This document shows positions 1-7,924 of a DNA stretch of 64,000 nt, piece after piece. The first letter of the stretch is position 1. The number at the start of each line of letters is the position of its first letter. Made by a program: the position numbers and the translations under genes. The notes beneath the pieces were generated by a model. That model saw only the letters and a list, made by a program, of their open reading frames with translations, searched no databases and was not told the origin of the DNA. This stretch comes from Streptomyces bicolor. Its GTDB lineage: Bacteria > Actinomycetota > Actinomycetes > Streptomycetales > Streptomycetaceae. Where the stretch lies: positions 62,001 through 126,000 of the forward strand of contig NZ_JOFS01000034.1 in the NCBI RefSeq assembly GCF_000719285.1, given 5' to 3'.

Positions 1-1
1 G

Positions 2-190
2 TTGGAAGCCGCCGTCACTACCGCGAGCCTCGCAGTCGACGGCGGCGACTCTCTGCAGTCCAATCGCTTCCAGCGCTACGTGACCGACTTCCAGAGGGAA
101 GTCAGCGTGCACCTTGCGAATCCCACTGTCGCTGCCTTCAACGAGAAGGTGCACGACGCGCTCACTCGCCTCGACGAAGACGGTGAGTAG
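2..190 (+). CDS. C-terminal end of a gene cut by the window edge
   Basis: The last 62 codons of a reading frame that enters from the left edge. The tail is hydrophilic and helical and ends DALTRLDEDGE. It carries no motif I can name. The look (…RFQRYVTDFQREV…) resembles the C-termini of actinobacterial XRE-type regulators with degenerate TPRs, but that is only an impression. It converges on the phosphotransferase gene, with only three bases between the two stop codons. Confidence 0.45.
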   Translation: MEAAVTTASLAVDGGDSLQSNRFQRYVTDFQREVSVHLANPTVAAFNEKVHDALTRLDEDGE

Positions 191-193
191 CGG

Positions 194-1108
194 CTACCAG
201 GGCCGCCAGTCCCGGGGCGCATCGTCGTTGCGCAGACCGGCGATGCGCCGGCGGTACTCGGCCGCGGTCTCCTCGTCCTCCTGCACGTTCTGCATGAGCC
301 AGGTCGTCATGCCGAACTCTTGGATGCCCCGCAACGTCTCGTACCCGGGCCAGTCGTACAGGTCACGTCCGTACGCGGCCACGAAGTCGGCGTACTGTTC
401 GCCGGTCTGCCACCCAAGGCTATGGTGCTCAACGGCCGTGACCATGAGATCCCACTCAGGGTGGTCGTAGCAGAAGGCTTCGAAATCGATCAAGATGACG
501 CGTCCCTGATCGTTCACCATGAGGTTCTGCACGTGGGCATCCCCGTGGACCGGCCCCTTGGGCGTCTCGAACTTCAACTCCGCATACTTGTCCTGCAGTT
601 CCCGCCACCGCTTCCGTAGGAAGACCTTGTCATCATCCGGAATCATTGCCCGGTCCAGCCGCAGCTGTTGCTTGTCGAAGGGGGCGAACGACGGGAGCAC
701 GAGACCTTCTGGCGCGGTCAGGGCGTGCAGGTCTCGCAGGACGCGCCCTAGCTCCCCGTATGTCGCCTTGCGGTCCCCCTCGACGATCAGATGCCAGAAC
801 GTCACCGGGTGGCCATCAATCAAGAAAGGCTGCTCCAGGTCCTCAAGGATGCGAGCAGCTGGAAACCCTTCCTCCTCCAGCCACCGCGACACGGCCACTT
901 CTACGCGCGCTTTGGGCAGCCATTCTTCCCCTCGCGCCACGCGCGCGATCACCGGTACCGAGGCCAACCGAAACAGTGCGTTCTCTCCGAGACGGATCAG
1001 CTCTGCGTCTCTGTCATCGAGCCCCGCAGCCCGGCACGCAGCAGCCATGATCCGAGCTGCCCTCGCCGACGTGAACCCCTCTTGCGTTCGAGCAGCGTCA
1101 ACCGCCAT
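194..1108 (-). CDS. Aminoglycoside phosphotransferase (APH) family protein
   Basis: A 304-residue kinase-fold protein of the APH/choline-kinase superfamily, which moves a phosphate from ATP or GTP to a small hydroxylated substrate. The Brenner motif HGDAHVQN lies near residue 190 with the catalytic Asp and the Asn ligand, followed about 12 residues later by IDFE, the metal-binding Asp of the DFG-equivalent. Length is normal for the family. The ATG start gives MAVDAARTQE. Substrate cannot be told from sequence; many such proteins in actinomycetes have no proven resistance role. Base composition is lower in GC than the genes beyond 6 kb, in keeping with the accessory segment it belongs to. Confidence 0.8.
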   Translation of the reverse strand: MAVDAARTQEGFTSARAARIMAAACRAAGLDDRDAELIRLGENALFRLASVPVIARVARGEEWLPKARVEVAVSRWLEEEGFPAARILEDLEQPFLIDGHPVTFWHLIVEGDRKATYGELGRVLRDLHALTAPEGLVLPSFAPFDKQQLRLDRAMIPDDDKVFLRKRWRELQDKYAELKFETPKGPVHGDAHVQNLMVNDQGRVILIDFEAFCYDHPEWDLMVTAVEHHSLGWQTGEQYADFVAAYGRDLYDWPGYETLRGIQEFGMTTWLMQNVQEDEETAAEYRRRIAGLRNDDAPRDWRPW

Positions 1109-1272
1109 GCCCGTACCAGCTCCCCTAGTCGTGCGCGATCAATCAGCGCACGCCCATGGGTGACCAACCCGACGTGCGCCAGACATGACCCCGACCGTAC
1201 CTAGCTTTCGCAGGGATCGGCCAGAGTTCCTCGGTGCACGCTCTGCGCTTCACATCACCTAATGAGGCGCTC

Positions 1273-4200
1273 CTAGCCTGCTAGTGAAAGGGAATTCTCC
1301 AGCTTCTGGCGGAAACTGCGTAGGCGTACCCCCCTGGCCGGAACCGCCACCGCCAGGCTATCAATGGCCATAAGGAGCTCTTTCATTTGCCCTAGCGCAG
1401 GATTGGAAGCGATGAAATCGGAGTAGCTCTCCTCTGCTTTTTGCCAGCGCATCATGAGGATAGCAGAAAGGAACATATTCCCCTTCGTGGAGGGGGTGCC
1501 CGCGTCGGATGAAAGGATTCTCATTGCGCGGATAATCTGCTTTTTCCTATCCTTATGCAGTAATGCATGGAGTACGACCGATCTTTCGTAGTGAGCCCAC
1601 CCGCTTCGCGGTTCAAGTTCGACGGCACGGTCAAGGTCCGCGAGAGACTCGTCATACCTTCCGATCAGCCTGTAGACTAGTCCGCGATTGGTGTGAGACC
1701 AGCTGCGATTTGAATCGAGGTCGATTGCGCGATTGAAATCCGCGAGGGCATCGTCATAGCGCCCTATTAGTCGATAGGTAAGCCCTCGGCCGGTTAGATT
1801 ACTTGCTCCTTCAGGCTCGATTGCGACCGCGCGATTATAGTCGGCGAGTGCATCCTCATACCGGCCTGTAGAACGGTAGGTGCTGGCCCGGCTGGAGAGG
1901 GCCCATGCACTGTTGGGGTCGAGTTCGATGGCACGATTATGGTCCGCGAGGGCGTCATCATGCCGCCCGATCGAATCAAGAGCGCTGGCCCGGCTGGTGA
2001 GGGCCCATGCACTGTTGGGGTCGAGTTCGATGGCACGATTATGGTCCGCGAGGGCGTCATCATGCCGCCCCTCAGCACCGTAGGTCAATCCGCGACAAGT
2101 CAGGGCATGCGCATTTTCCGGATCTATTTCAATCGCCCGATCATAGTCAGCAATAGCATCGACGGGCAAGTTCTTGTTGAAGTAGGTTACCCCGCGACGG
2201 ACGAAAAGTCTCGCATTGTTGGATTCTAGCTCAATGGCACGGCTATAGTCTGCCAGTGCCTCATCGTACCGCTCCATGGAATGAAGTGTGTCGCCGCGAT
2301 TAGCATAAGCCCACGTATCTTCGGGACTTAGATCGACTGCGCGACTGAAGTCAGTGAGAGCCTCGTTGAATCTTTTCATAGAATGATAAATCAAGCCGCG
2401 GTTTGCGTGAGCCCAGGAATTATCCGGAGCAAGCTCGATAGCTCGGTCGTAGTCGGCCAGTGCATCATCGAAACGACGCTCGAGTTGGTACGCGAGACCG
2501 CGGCTGGTTATGGAACTTGCGTTATTAGGATCAAGTTCGACTGCGCGATTGTAGTCCGCTAGTGCTTCGTCGGCCTGACCGAGAGCTCCGTACGCCAGCC
2601 CGCGACACGTGTAGGCCCACGCATGATCTGGACTTACATCGACGGCGCGATTGAAGTCGGAAAGGGCGTCGTCGAATTGCTCCATGGTTGTATAGATCAT
2701 TCCGCGGCCCACAAGCGCATCTATGCTGTTGGAGTCAATTTCGATGGCACGGGTGTAATCGGCGAGTGCTTTATCGCTCTTTTGTAGCGAATTATAGGTG
2801 TCAGCGCGACAGGAATACGTCCAAGCATCCTCTGAGCGAAGCTCGATGGCGCGGTCATATTCAATGAGCGCATCATCGAATCGCCCCATCGTGTGGTATG
2901 CCATGCCTCGGCCGTTGTGTGCTGGAAAATTAACTGGATCGAGCTCAATAACGCGATCGTAGTCGGCGAGAGCATCATCGACCTGCCGCTTAGCCAGATA
3001 TGCGAATCCTCGACTGTAGATACTTAGCGTGCTGGCGGGGTCGAGCTCGATTGCTTGACTATAGTCGCTAACAGCGTCATCCAACCGGCCCATGAGGTGG
3101 TGTACTTGTCCGCGCCCACAGTAGGCAGCATGTGCAGTCGGGTTGAGCGTCAGAGCTGTTGAATACTCAGTCAGGGCCTGGTCGTAATTTTTTGATTTCT
3201 TGAGGTATCGCCCGCGGAGGGTGTGAACTATGGACCGAGTCTCGTTGTCAAGGTCGGTGCGTACGAGGAGGAGAGAAAGAGAATGGGTTCGGGTGGGAGG
3301 CTCTCCCTCAAGAGCATCCAGAAACTGATGTCCCCAGTTGCTAACCGTGGGGACTGCGGAATCTTGCCCAGCTTGCACTATGGTTTGCACCCATCTGCGC
3401 GCCGTGTTGATATCATATCTATATGCATCGACTAGCAACCTCAAGGCTTCTGGGAATGCAGTACGGGAGTCGGCGCAAAGGCGATGATAGGTCTCCTGCA
3501 TTCGGAAGTTTCGCCATATCTCGTCCTCCCACCAATCTTTACTTTGGGCGGGATGATTTTGCTCCAATTGAACTCTTCGTTGGTTGAATGATTCAGCCAA
3601 GCGAGTTTGCTGTTCGTGCCAGCGTGAGGGGGACTGACGCCGTTGCAGGCTCAGCATTGCTGCGCGTACAACGTCGTGATACCGACAACGGCCGGCACGA
3701 TAATTCACGAAAGGCATCGACTTCAGCCAGCCGAAGAGTTCTGCGGCCTCGTCGTCTACTGCCGCACGATAGACGTCCTCGTCTAGCTCTTGAGCCAGGG
3801 CGCAGGCCAAGGCGACAGCTCGGCGTGCCGGATCTGTTTCCCACTTCAAAAAGCGTTCAACCGCTGTGTCACTAGGATCCCCAACTTCCGCAACGCTTGT
3901 TGGGCGACTTTCTGCCAGAGTGGAAACGAGGACTGGGAGGCGTTGGGAGAGTTGAAGTATTACCTCGATGACGGGTTCGTGTGTAATACCCTTGGCCGTC
4001 AGCAGGAGCCGAGCTTCCGCCTCGGTAAATACGTCGAGCGGCACATCGGTGATCAGATCGCGAAAATCACCCCAACATCCATCATTCAGTCCCGATTGGC
4101 CGGCCAAGACAACAAGTACGTTTGCAGGGAGCTCTCCATACTTATCGCTGAGTAAGAGGTCACGCAGCCAAGAATTGAGGAGCGGGCCCGTGCGCTCGAA

Positions 4201-4914
4201 AGTATCGAAATAGAGAACGAGCCATGTTCGGCGCTGTGCTATTTCAGTCAGATCTTCAAGAAAAATGGGGGTGAGTTCTTGTAGCGGGGAGAGGACTAGC
4301 TTGACATCGTCATGGTTACTGAAGCGGCTGCTAAGTATCGTCTTGAGATGACTTGCTCCCGCCGCTACTTGTTGTGGGTCGACTGCGCCAACAAATGCTC
4401 CCACTCCAGGTATCATGCCCAGCCCTACAAGCCCCAACTGTGAGGCGACGACACTGGAAGGGGACGGGTTCGGTCCCGTCGCTCCTTGACTTGGTGAATC
4501 TGATGTTCCACCTCCTGGCTGTACTGCCACGGCAGCAGTGGCATCGGCTTCATGGCGACGCTGTCGGTAGGTGCTAAGCCGCTTGTCGAAGTTTTTCAAG
4601 GTCATGCCTTGCTGAGCCAACTGCCCGCTGATGGATTCCATCACCTCAAGGGCGCCAGTCACCGACTCGTCCACATAGGCAGTAATGGCTTGGGCTTCAC
4701 GAGCTGCACCTTCCATCTGCCGCAGCAGCGTGGATTTTCCAACTCCCCCGGGGCCTCTCACATGGAACAGGAACTGCGTCGTCTCTTCCGGTGGTTGCCT
4801 CAAGACGTCCCTGAATATCGACAATTCACCATGTCGGCCGACGAATCCGCTTCGCCTCTGTCGGCGGATCAACTCCTGTCGTGAAGGTCGTTGCACCACC
4901 ACGTATGCCCCCAT
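1273..4914 (-). CDS. STAND-like NTPase with about 16 C-terminal TPR repeats
   Basis: A 1213-residue cytoplasmic protein. A FVGR entry motif (residues 24-27) and Walker A GPGGVGKST (54-62) open an AAA/STAND-type NTPase; a Walker-B-like strand LVLYFDTFE follows near residue 230. The middle part is helical and winged-helix-like. From about residue 560 to 1110 come roughly 16 consecutive 34-residue TPRs of the type (A)LADYDRAIELDP. Such architecture is typical of signal-transducing NTPases, some of which act in phage defence or regulated development; no effector domain (nuclease, TIR, protease) is visible. GC is clearly lower than in the neighbours, pointing to transfer. ATG start at 4914 lacks a convincing RBS, so the true start may differ slightly. 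Confidence 0.75.
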   Translation of the reverse strand: MGAYVVVQRPSRQELIRRQRRSGFVGRHGELSIFRDVLRQPPEETTQFLFHVRGPGGVGKSTLLRQMEGAAREAQAITAYVDESVTGALEVMESISGQLAQQGMTLKNFDKRLSTYRQRRHEADATAAVAVQPGGGTSDSPSQGATGPNPSPSSVVASQLGLVGLGMIPGVGAFVGAVDPQQVAAGASHLKTILSSRFSNHDDVKLVLSPLQELTPIFLEDLTEIAQRRTWLVLYFDTFERTGPLLNSWLRDLLLSDKYGELPANVLVVLAGQSGLNDGCWGDFRDLITDVPLDVFTEAEARLLLTAKGITHEPVIEVILQLSQRLPVLVSTLAESRPTSVAEVGDPSDTAVERFLKWETDPARRAVALACALAQELDEDVYRAAVDDEAAELFGWLKSMPFVNYRAGRCRYHDVVRAAMLSLQRRQSPSRWHEQQTRLAESFNQRRVQLEQNHPAQSKDWWEDEIWRNFRMQETYHRLCADSRTAFPEALRLLVDAYRYDINTARRWVQTIVQAGQDSAVPTVSNWGHQFLDALEGEPPTRTHSLSLLLVRTDLDNETRSIVHTLRGRYLKKSKNYDQALTEYSTALTLNPTAHAAYCGRGQVHHLMGRLDDAVSDYSQAIELDPASTLSIYSRGFAYLAKRQVDDALADYDRVIELDPVNFPAHNGRGMAYHTMGRFDDALIEYDRAIELRSEDAWTYSCRADTYNSLQKSDKALADYTRAIEIDSNSIDALVGRGMIYTTMEQFDDALSDFNRAVDVSPDHAWAYTCRGLAYGALGQADEALADYNRAVELDPNNASSITSRGLAYQLERRFDDALADYDRAIELAPDNSWAHANRGLIYHSMKRFNEALTDFSRAVDLSPEDTWAYANRGDTLHSMERYDEALADYSRAIELESNNARLFVRRGVTYFNKNLPVDAIADYDRAIEIDPENAHALTCRGLTYGAEGRHDDALADHNRAIELDPNSAWALTSRASALDSIGRHDDALADHNRAIELDPNSAWALSSRASTYRSTGRYEDALADYNRAVAIEPEGASNLTGRGLTYRLIGRYDDALADFNRAIDLDSNRSWSHTNRGLVYRLIGRYDESLADLDRAVELEPRSGWAHYERSVVLHALLHKDRKKQIIRAMRILSSDAGTPSTKGNMFLSAILMMRWQKAEESYSDFIASNPALGQMKELLMAIDSLAVAVPARGVRLRSFRQKLENSLSLAG
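1882..2070 (-). repeat. Near-identical tandem 102-bp TPR units
   Basis: Bases 1882-1968 and 1984-2070 are almost identical at an offset of exactly 102 bp (one 34-residue TPR), while the other repeats of the array have diverged. This is a recent in-frame duplication inside the NTPase/TPR gene. Confidence 0.85.
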
Positions 4915-5383
4915 ATGTGCGGGAATCTCGTCTTCCTACCACCTACTTTCATTCTTGCAGGACCCGACGACGTTTGCACCGTGCATGCCGCGGTCGGGCA
5001 CAGGCATGGTCAATCTGCGCCAATGTGGATCATGAGCCCACGACGAGTCAGGCTGTCGCTGCTGCCAGGTGCTCCTGGTGATGCCGCTGAGATGGAACAA
5101 GAGTGTGCCCCGCAGGGGGATCTCAGGGATGGCTTCGGTAAAGACCTTGCCTGTAGTCCCGAGACATGAGACGAGTTAAAGGGTGTGAGCGCGGCTTGAC
5201 ATGGATCAAGCAACCGTTCCTGCCGAGGACGCATCGCTGTGACTGGGGCATGCAGCCGGAGTCCGCCCTACCGGTTGCTCCAACTCTGGCTCTCCAGTGA
5301 GGCCAAACTGGCCCACCCTTAAGTCGCCGGTCACGCTCGGTCAACGGCCAGCTCTCACATCAGGAATGACTGCTTGATCCACG
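4915..5383. other. Gene-free stretch beside the accessory segment
   Basis: About 470 bases without a convincing gene. Short open frames occur on both strands but lack a ribosome site and coding bias. The stretch should hold the promoter of the NTPase/TPR gene at its left end. Its right half contains an inverted-repeat pair described separately. Confidence 0.5.
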
Positions 5384-5389
5384 TCATGC
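5194..5389. repeat. Inverted repeat pair, 29-nt arms
   Basis: The arm 5194-5222 and the reverse complement of 5361-5389 match at 24 of 29 positions, around a shared core TGGATCAAGCA. The arms bracket about 140 bp that contain GTGGGCCAGTTTGG, reminiscent of IS21-type end sequences. It could be the remains of a small mobile element; no transposase is left. Confidence 0.45.
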
Positions 5390-6514
5390 GGTCCCGCTTA
5401 GGCAGCGGGGTACGGATGAGGGACAACCGTGGCCAAGCCCACGAGGACGATGAAAGCTGAGGGCGCGGGGCAAGAGGTTACTTTCATCGAGGTGTTGCGC
5501 GGTCATCCAGGAGACGCCGAACACCTCCAGCGTCACGCCGGTCACGAACATCACCGCGCACAGGACCGTGACCGGGACCGGCACGGCCAGCGCGGCGGAG
5601 GGCAGTGCGAGCGGGAAGACGCACAGCGTGCTGGCGAGGAGCAGGCGGCGGGGCTTCCAGCGGGTCATGAGAAGGGCGCCGACGACCGTGCCGGCTCCGA
5701 AGAATCCCAGAGCGAGGCCCCATGGGCCCGCCCCGCCGAGGTGATCCCGGGCGACGAGCGGGCCGTAGACCGCGTCGGCGGCGGCGACGACCGCGTTGGC
5801 GATGGAGAACTGGACGACGATGCCCCACAGCCACGGCCGCCCGGCGAACTCCCGCCAGCCCTCCCGCAGGTCGGCGAGCATGCCGCCGCCCGGAGTGCGA
5901 TCGGGAACGTGACTGACGTCGAGGAACGCCCGCATGGCCCCGGCGACCGCGAAGGCCGCCGCGTCCGCCGCCAGCACCCAGCCGGGCCCGATCGCGGCCA
6001 CCATGGCACCGCCCAGCGCGGCGCCGCCCACCGCCGCCCCCTGCATCGCCATCCGGAAGACGGCGAACGCCCGGCTCGCCTCCTCACCCTGGACCGACGA
6101 CAGCAGCATGCCCTCGGCCGCCGGGCTGAAGAAGGCCTGGCCGGTGCCGCCGAGGGCGGTCAGCAGCATCATCTGCCACAGCTGAGCCTCCCCGGACAGG
6201 ACCAGCACGGCGAAGGCGGCCTGCGAGAGACAGTTGAGGGCGTTGGCCGCGACCATCACCCGGTGCCGGGGCAGCCGGTCCGCGACGGCACCGCCGATCA
6301 GCAGGAAGAGCACCAGGGGCAGGGTGCGGGACGCGGCCACCAGACCCACGTCGCCGCCGTCGCCGCCCGCCTCCAGCACCGCGAACGCGGCGGCGATCAG
6401 CGCGCCGTGACTGCCGAGGTTCGTGACGAACGCCGCGGCGGTCAGCAGGGAGTAGTTGCGGCCCGCCCAGACGGGGCGGCGGGAGCGGCGGCGGGCGTCG
6501 GCGGCGGAGGTCAC
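5384..6514 (-). CDS. MFS transporter, C-terminally truncated
   Basis: An inner-membrane major facilitator protein of the MFS_3 / macrolide-efflux-like type. It begins RNYSLLTAAAFVTNLGSHGA and shows about ten hydrophobic segments. Homology to the family appears to stop near residue 350 at …VFGVSWMTAQH; the last 35 residues (LDESNLLPRALSF… to the stop at 5384) are hydrophilic and arginine-rich, not the expected helices 11 and 12. The gene has therefore probably lost its 3' end where the accessory segment joins, and may be non-functional. GTG at 6514 is preferred for its GGGGAT ribosome site; TTG at 6550 is also open. Confidence 0.7.
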   Translation of the reverse strand: MTSAADARRRSRRPVWAGRNYSLLTAAAFVTNLGSHGALIAAAFAVLEAGGDGGDVGLVAASRTLPLVLFLLIGGAVADRLPRHRVMVAANALNCLSQAAFAVLVLSGEAQLWQMMLLTALGGTGQAFFSPAAEGMLLSSVQGEEASRAFAVFRMAMQGAAVGGAALGGAMVAAIGPGWVLAADAAAFAVAGAMRAFLDVSHVPDRTPGGGMLADLREGWREFAGRPWLWGIVVQFSIANAVVAAADAVYGPLVARDHLGGAGPWGLALGFFGAGTVVGALLMTRWKPRRLLLASTLCVFPLALPSAALAVPVPVTVLCAVMFVTGVTLEVFGVSWMTAQHLDESNLLPRALSFHRPRGLGHGCPSSVPRCLSGTA

Positions 6515-6657
6515 CGGCCGACTATCCCCGCCCGACCGCACAATTGCCAACCGAATTGCAGGTCACGGGCTGTATGCACCACTTCGACCCCCAGCCGGTA
6601 CGACGCTCGTCACATCGACCTGTTCAGTCGACCCTACTCACGGGTAACCTTGCGGTC

Positions 6658-7110
6658 ATGAGCGCAGACCAGATGTCGATCGGCGAGATGCTCGCCGCCA
6701 CCGTGCCCATGGCCCGGACCCTGAACCTGGAGTTCCTGGAGACCACGCCGGAGAAGGCCGTGGTGGCTCTGCCGGACCAGGGCGACTACCACAACCACGT
6801 GGGCGGGCCGCACGCCGGTGCGATGTTCACGCTCGGGGAGTCCGCCAGCGGGGCCATCGTGCTGGCCGCGTTCGGTGAGCAGCTCGCGCGCGCCGTGCCG
6901 CTCGCGGTGCGGGCCGAGATCGCCTACAAGAAGCTCGCCATGGGCGCCGTCACCGCCACCGCGACCCTGGGCCGCCCGGCCGCCGAGGTCGTCGCGGAGC
7001 TGGACGCGGGGGAGCGGCCGGAGTTCCCGGTGGCCATCGAGATCAGGCGCGCGGACGGGGCCGTCACCGGCGAGATGACCGTCGTCTGGACCCTGCGGCC
7101 GAACAGCTGA
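6658..7110 (+). CDS. Hotdog-fold thioesterase-like protein (DUF4442 type)
   Basis: A 150-residue single-domain hotdog protein related to YiiD/DUF4442 and PaaI-type acyl-CoA thioesterases. The segment YHNHVGGPHAGAMFTLGE carries the small-residue-rich central helix with its conserved acidic end. The in-frame ATG at 6658 (MSADQMSIGEML) is chosen over the longer frame from 6544, whose first 38 residues show no family resemblance. A strong terminator follows directly. Substrate is unknown; hydrolysis of an acyl-CoA thioester is the family expectation. Confidence 0.75.
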   Translation: MSADQMSIGEMLAATVPMARTLNLEFLETTPEKAVVALPDQGDYHNHVGGPHAGAMFTLGESASGAIVLAAFGEQLARAVPLAVRAEIAYKKLAMGAVTATATLGRPAAEVVAELDAGERPEFPVAIEIRRADGAVTGEMTVVWTLRPNS

Positions 7111-7130
7111 GCCCGTCGAACGGCGGCAGG

Positions 7131-7154
7131 CAGGGGCCCCGACCGGGGCCCCTG
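7131..7154. terminator. Intrinsic-type terminator after the thioesterase gene
   Basis: Perfect 10-bp stem CAGGGGCCCC / GGGGCCCCTG with a 4-nt loop, followed by TTT. It lies 20 bp after the thioesterase stop codon. Confidence 0.75.
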
Positions 7155-7176
7155 TTTCGTGTCCGGGTCCGTCCTC

Positions 7177-7530
7177 TCAGGCCGCGAGCCGCTTCCGCTC
7201 CGCCCCGCCGTCCTCCAGCCCCGCCATGAACTCCTTCAGTCAGGCGACGAACTCCGGTCCCAGGTCCTGCCGGTCGCACGCCGGCCGTACCACCGTGCGC
7301 AGGTGGTCCGCCTTGTCGCCGGTGTCGTAGCGCAACCCGTCGAAGACGACTCCGTGGACCGTCCCGCCCGACGCCATGTCCTGCAGGGCGTCGGTCAGCT
7401 GGATCTCGCCGCCGCGCCCGGGCGGGGTGCGCTCCAGGACGCCGAAGACGGCCGGGTCGAGGACGTAGCGGCCGATGACCGCGTGGTGGCTCGGCACGTT
7501 CTCGCGTGACGGCTTCTCGACCAGGCCCGT
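7177..7530 (-). pseudogene. galU: 3' fragment of galU (UTP-glucose-1-phosphate uridylyltransferase)
   Basis: Only the last third of a GalU-type nucleotidyltransferase remains. Recognisable are TGLVEKPSRE, AVIGRYVLDPAVF, TPPGRGGEIQLTDALQ and GLRYDTGDKADHLRTVV. After …DLGPEFVA a TGA at 7240-7242 stands where the family has Trp (TGG), and the frame then continues with LKEFMAGLEDGG to a second stop at 7177. The N-terminal nucleotide-binding part is missing, so this is a relic. The remaining frame is joined upstream to unrelated low-GC sequence. Confidence 0.75.
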
Positions 7531-7767
7531 GTGCGGAGGTGATGGATGTCGGCGAGCCGGGCGGGGTCGCGGTGGTCCTCGATGGCCCGCACCGCACGCC
7601 GAGAGAAAGCTCGGAGCTTGCTGTGCGGCATGCGGAATTGAAGATTCCGTGGACCAATGTTCTTTGCCTGCACACAACTTGGCACCCGGTCCGGCGGTGA
7701 TTTCGAATGCCGGTGCGGATACCGCCGGTAACTCTTCTGAATTCTCTGCCTTTTGAACATCGGTCAC
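7531..7767 (-). other. Low-GC small-peptide-like reading frame joined to the galU relic
   Basis: From GTG 7767, preceded by AGAAG, a frame begins MTDVQKAENSEELPAV and contains ITAGPGAKLCAGKEHW. It has an acidic start, one TTA codon and unusually low third-position GC. It runs without a stop into the galU fragment. It could be a captured small-peptide gene or plain non-coding sequence; I do not recognise it. The opposite strand upstream of 7925 probably holds the promoter of the ricin-lectin gene. Confidence 0.2.
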
Positions 7768-7924
7768 TCGAACTTCTTGTTTCCTGTCCGTTGCTTGTGC
7801 GAAAGTGAGCGGCCCGATAGCCGGTCCACAGCCGACGCGGCCTAGGTACGCACCAATCACGCACCTGCTTTCCGACGGACGCCCATTCCCCATGGCGTCC
7901 TGCGGCTGGGAAGGAAATGGTTCA

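Noticed and set aside
1620..3240. Regular ~102-bp periodicity resembling a repeat array
   Set aside because: It encodes 34-residue TPRs in one open frame; there are no identical direct repeats with unique spacers, so it is not a CRISPR.
5010..5344. Small open frames in the gene-free stretch
   Set aside because: No coding bias, ribosome site or recognisable family.
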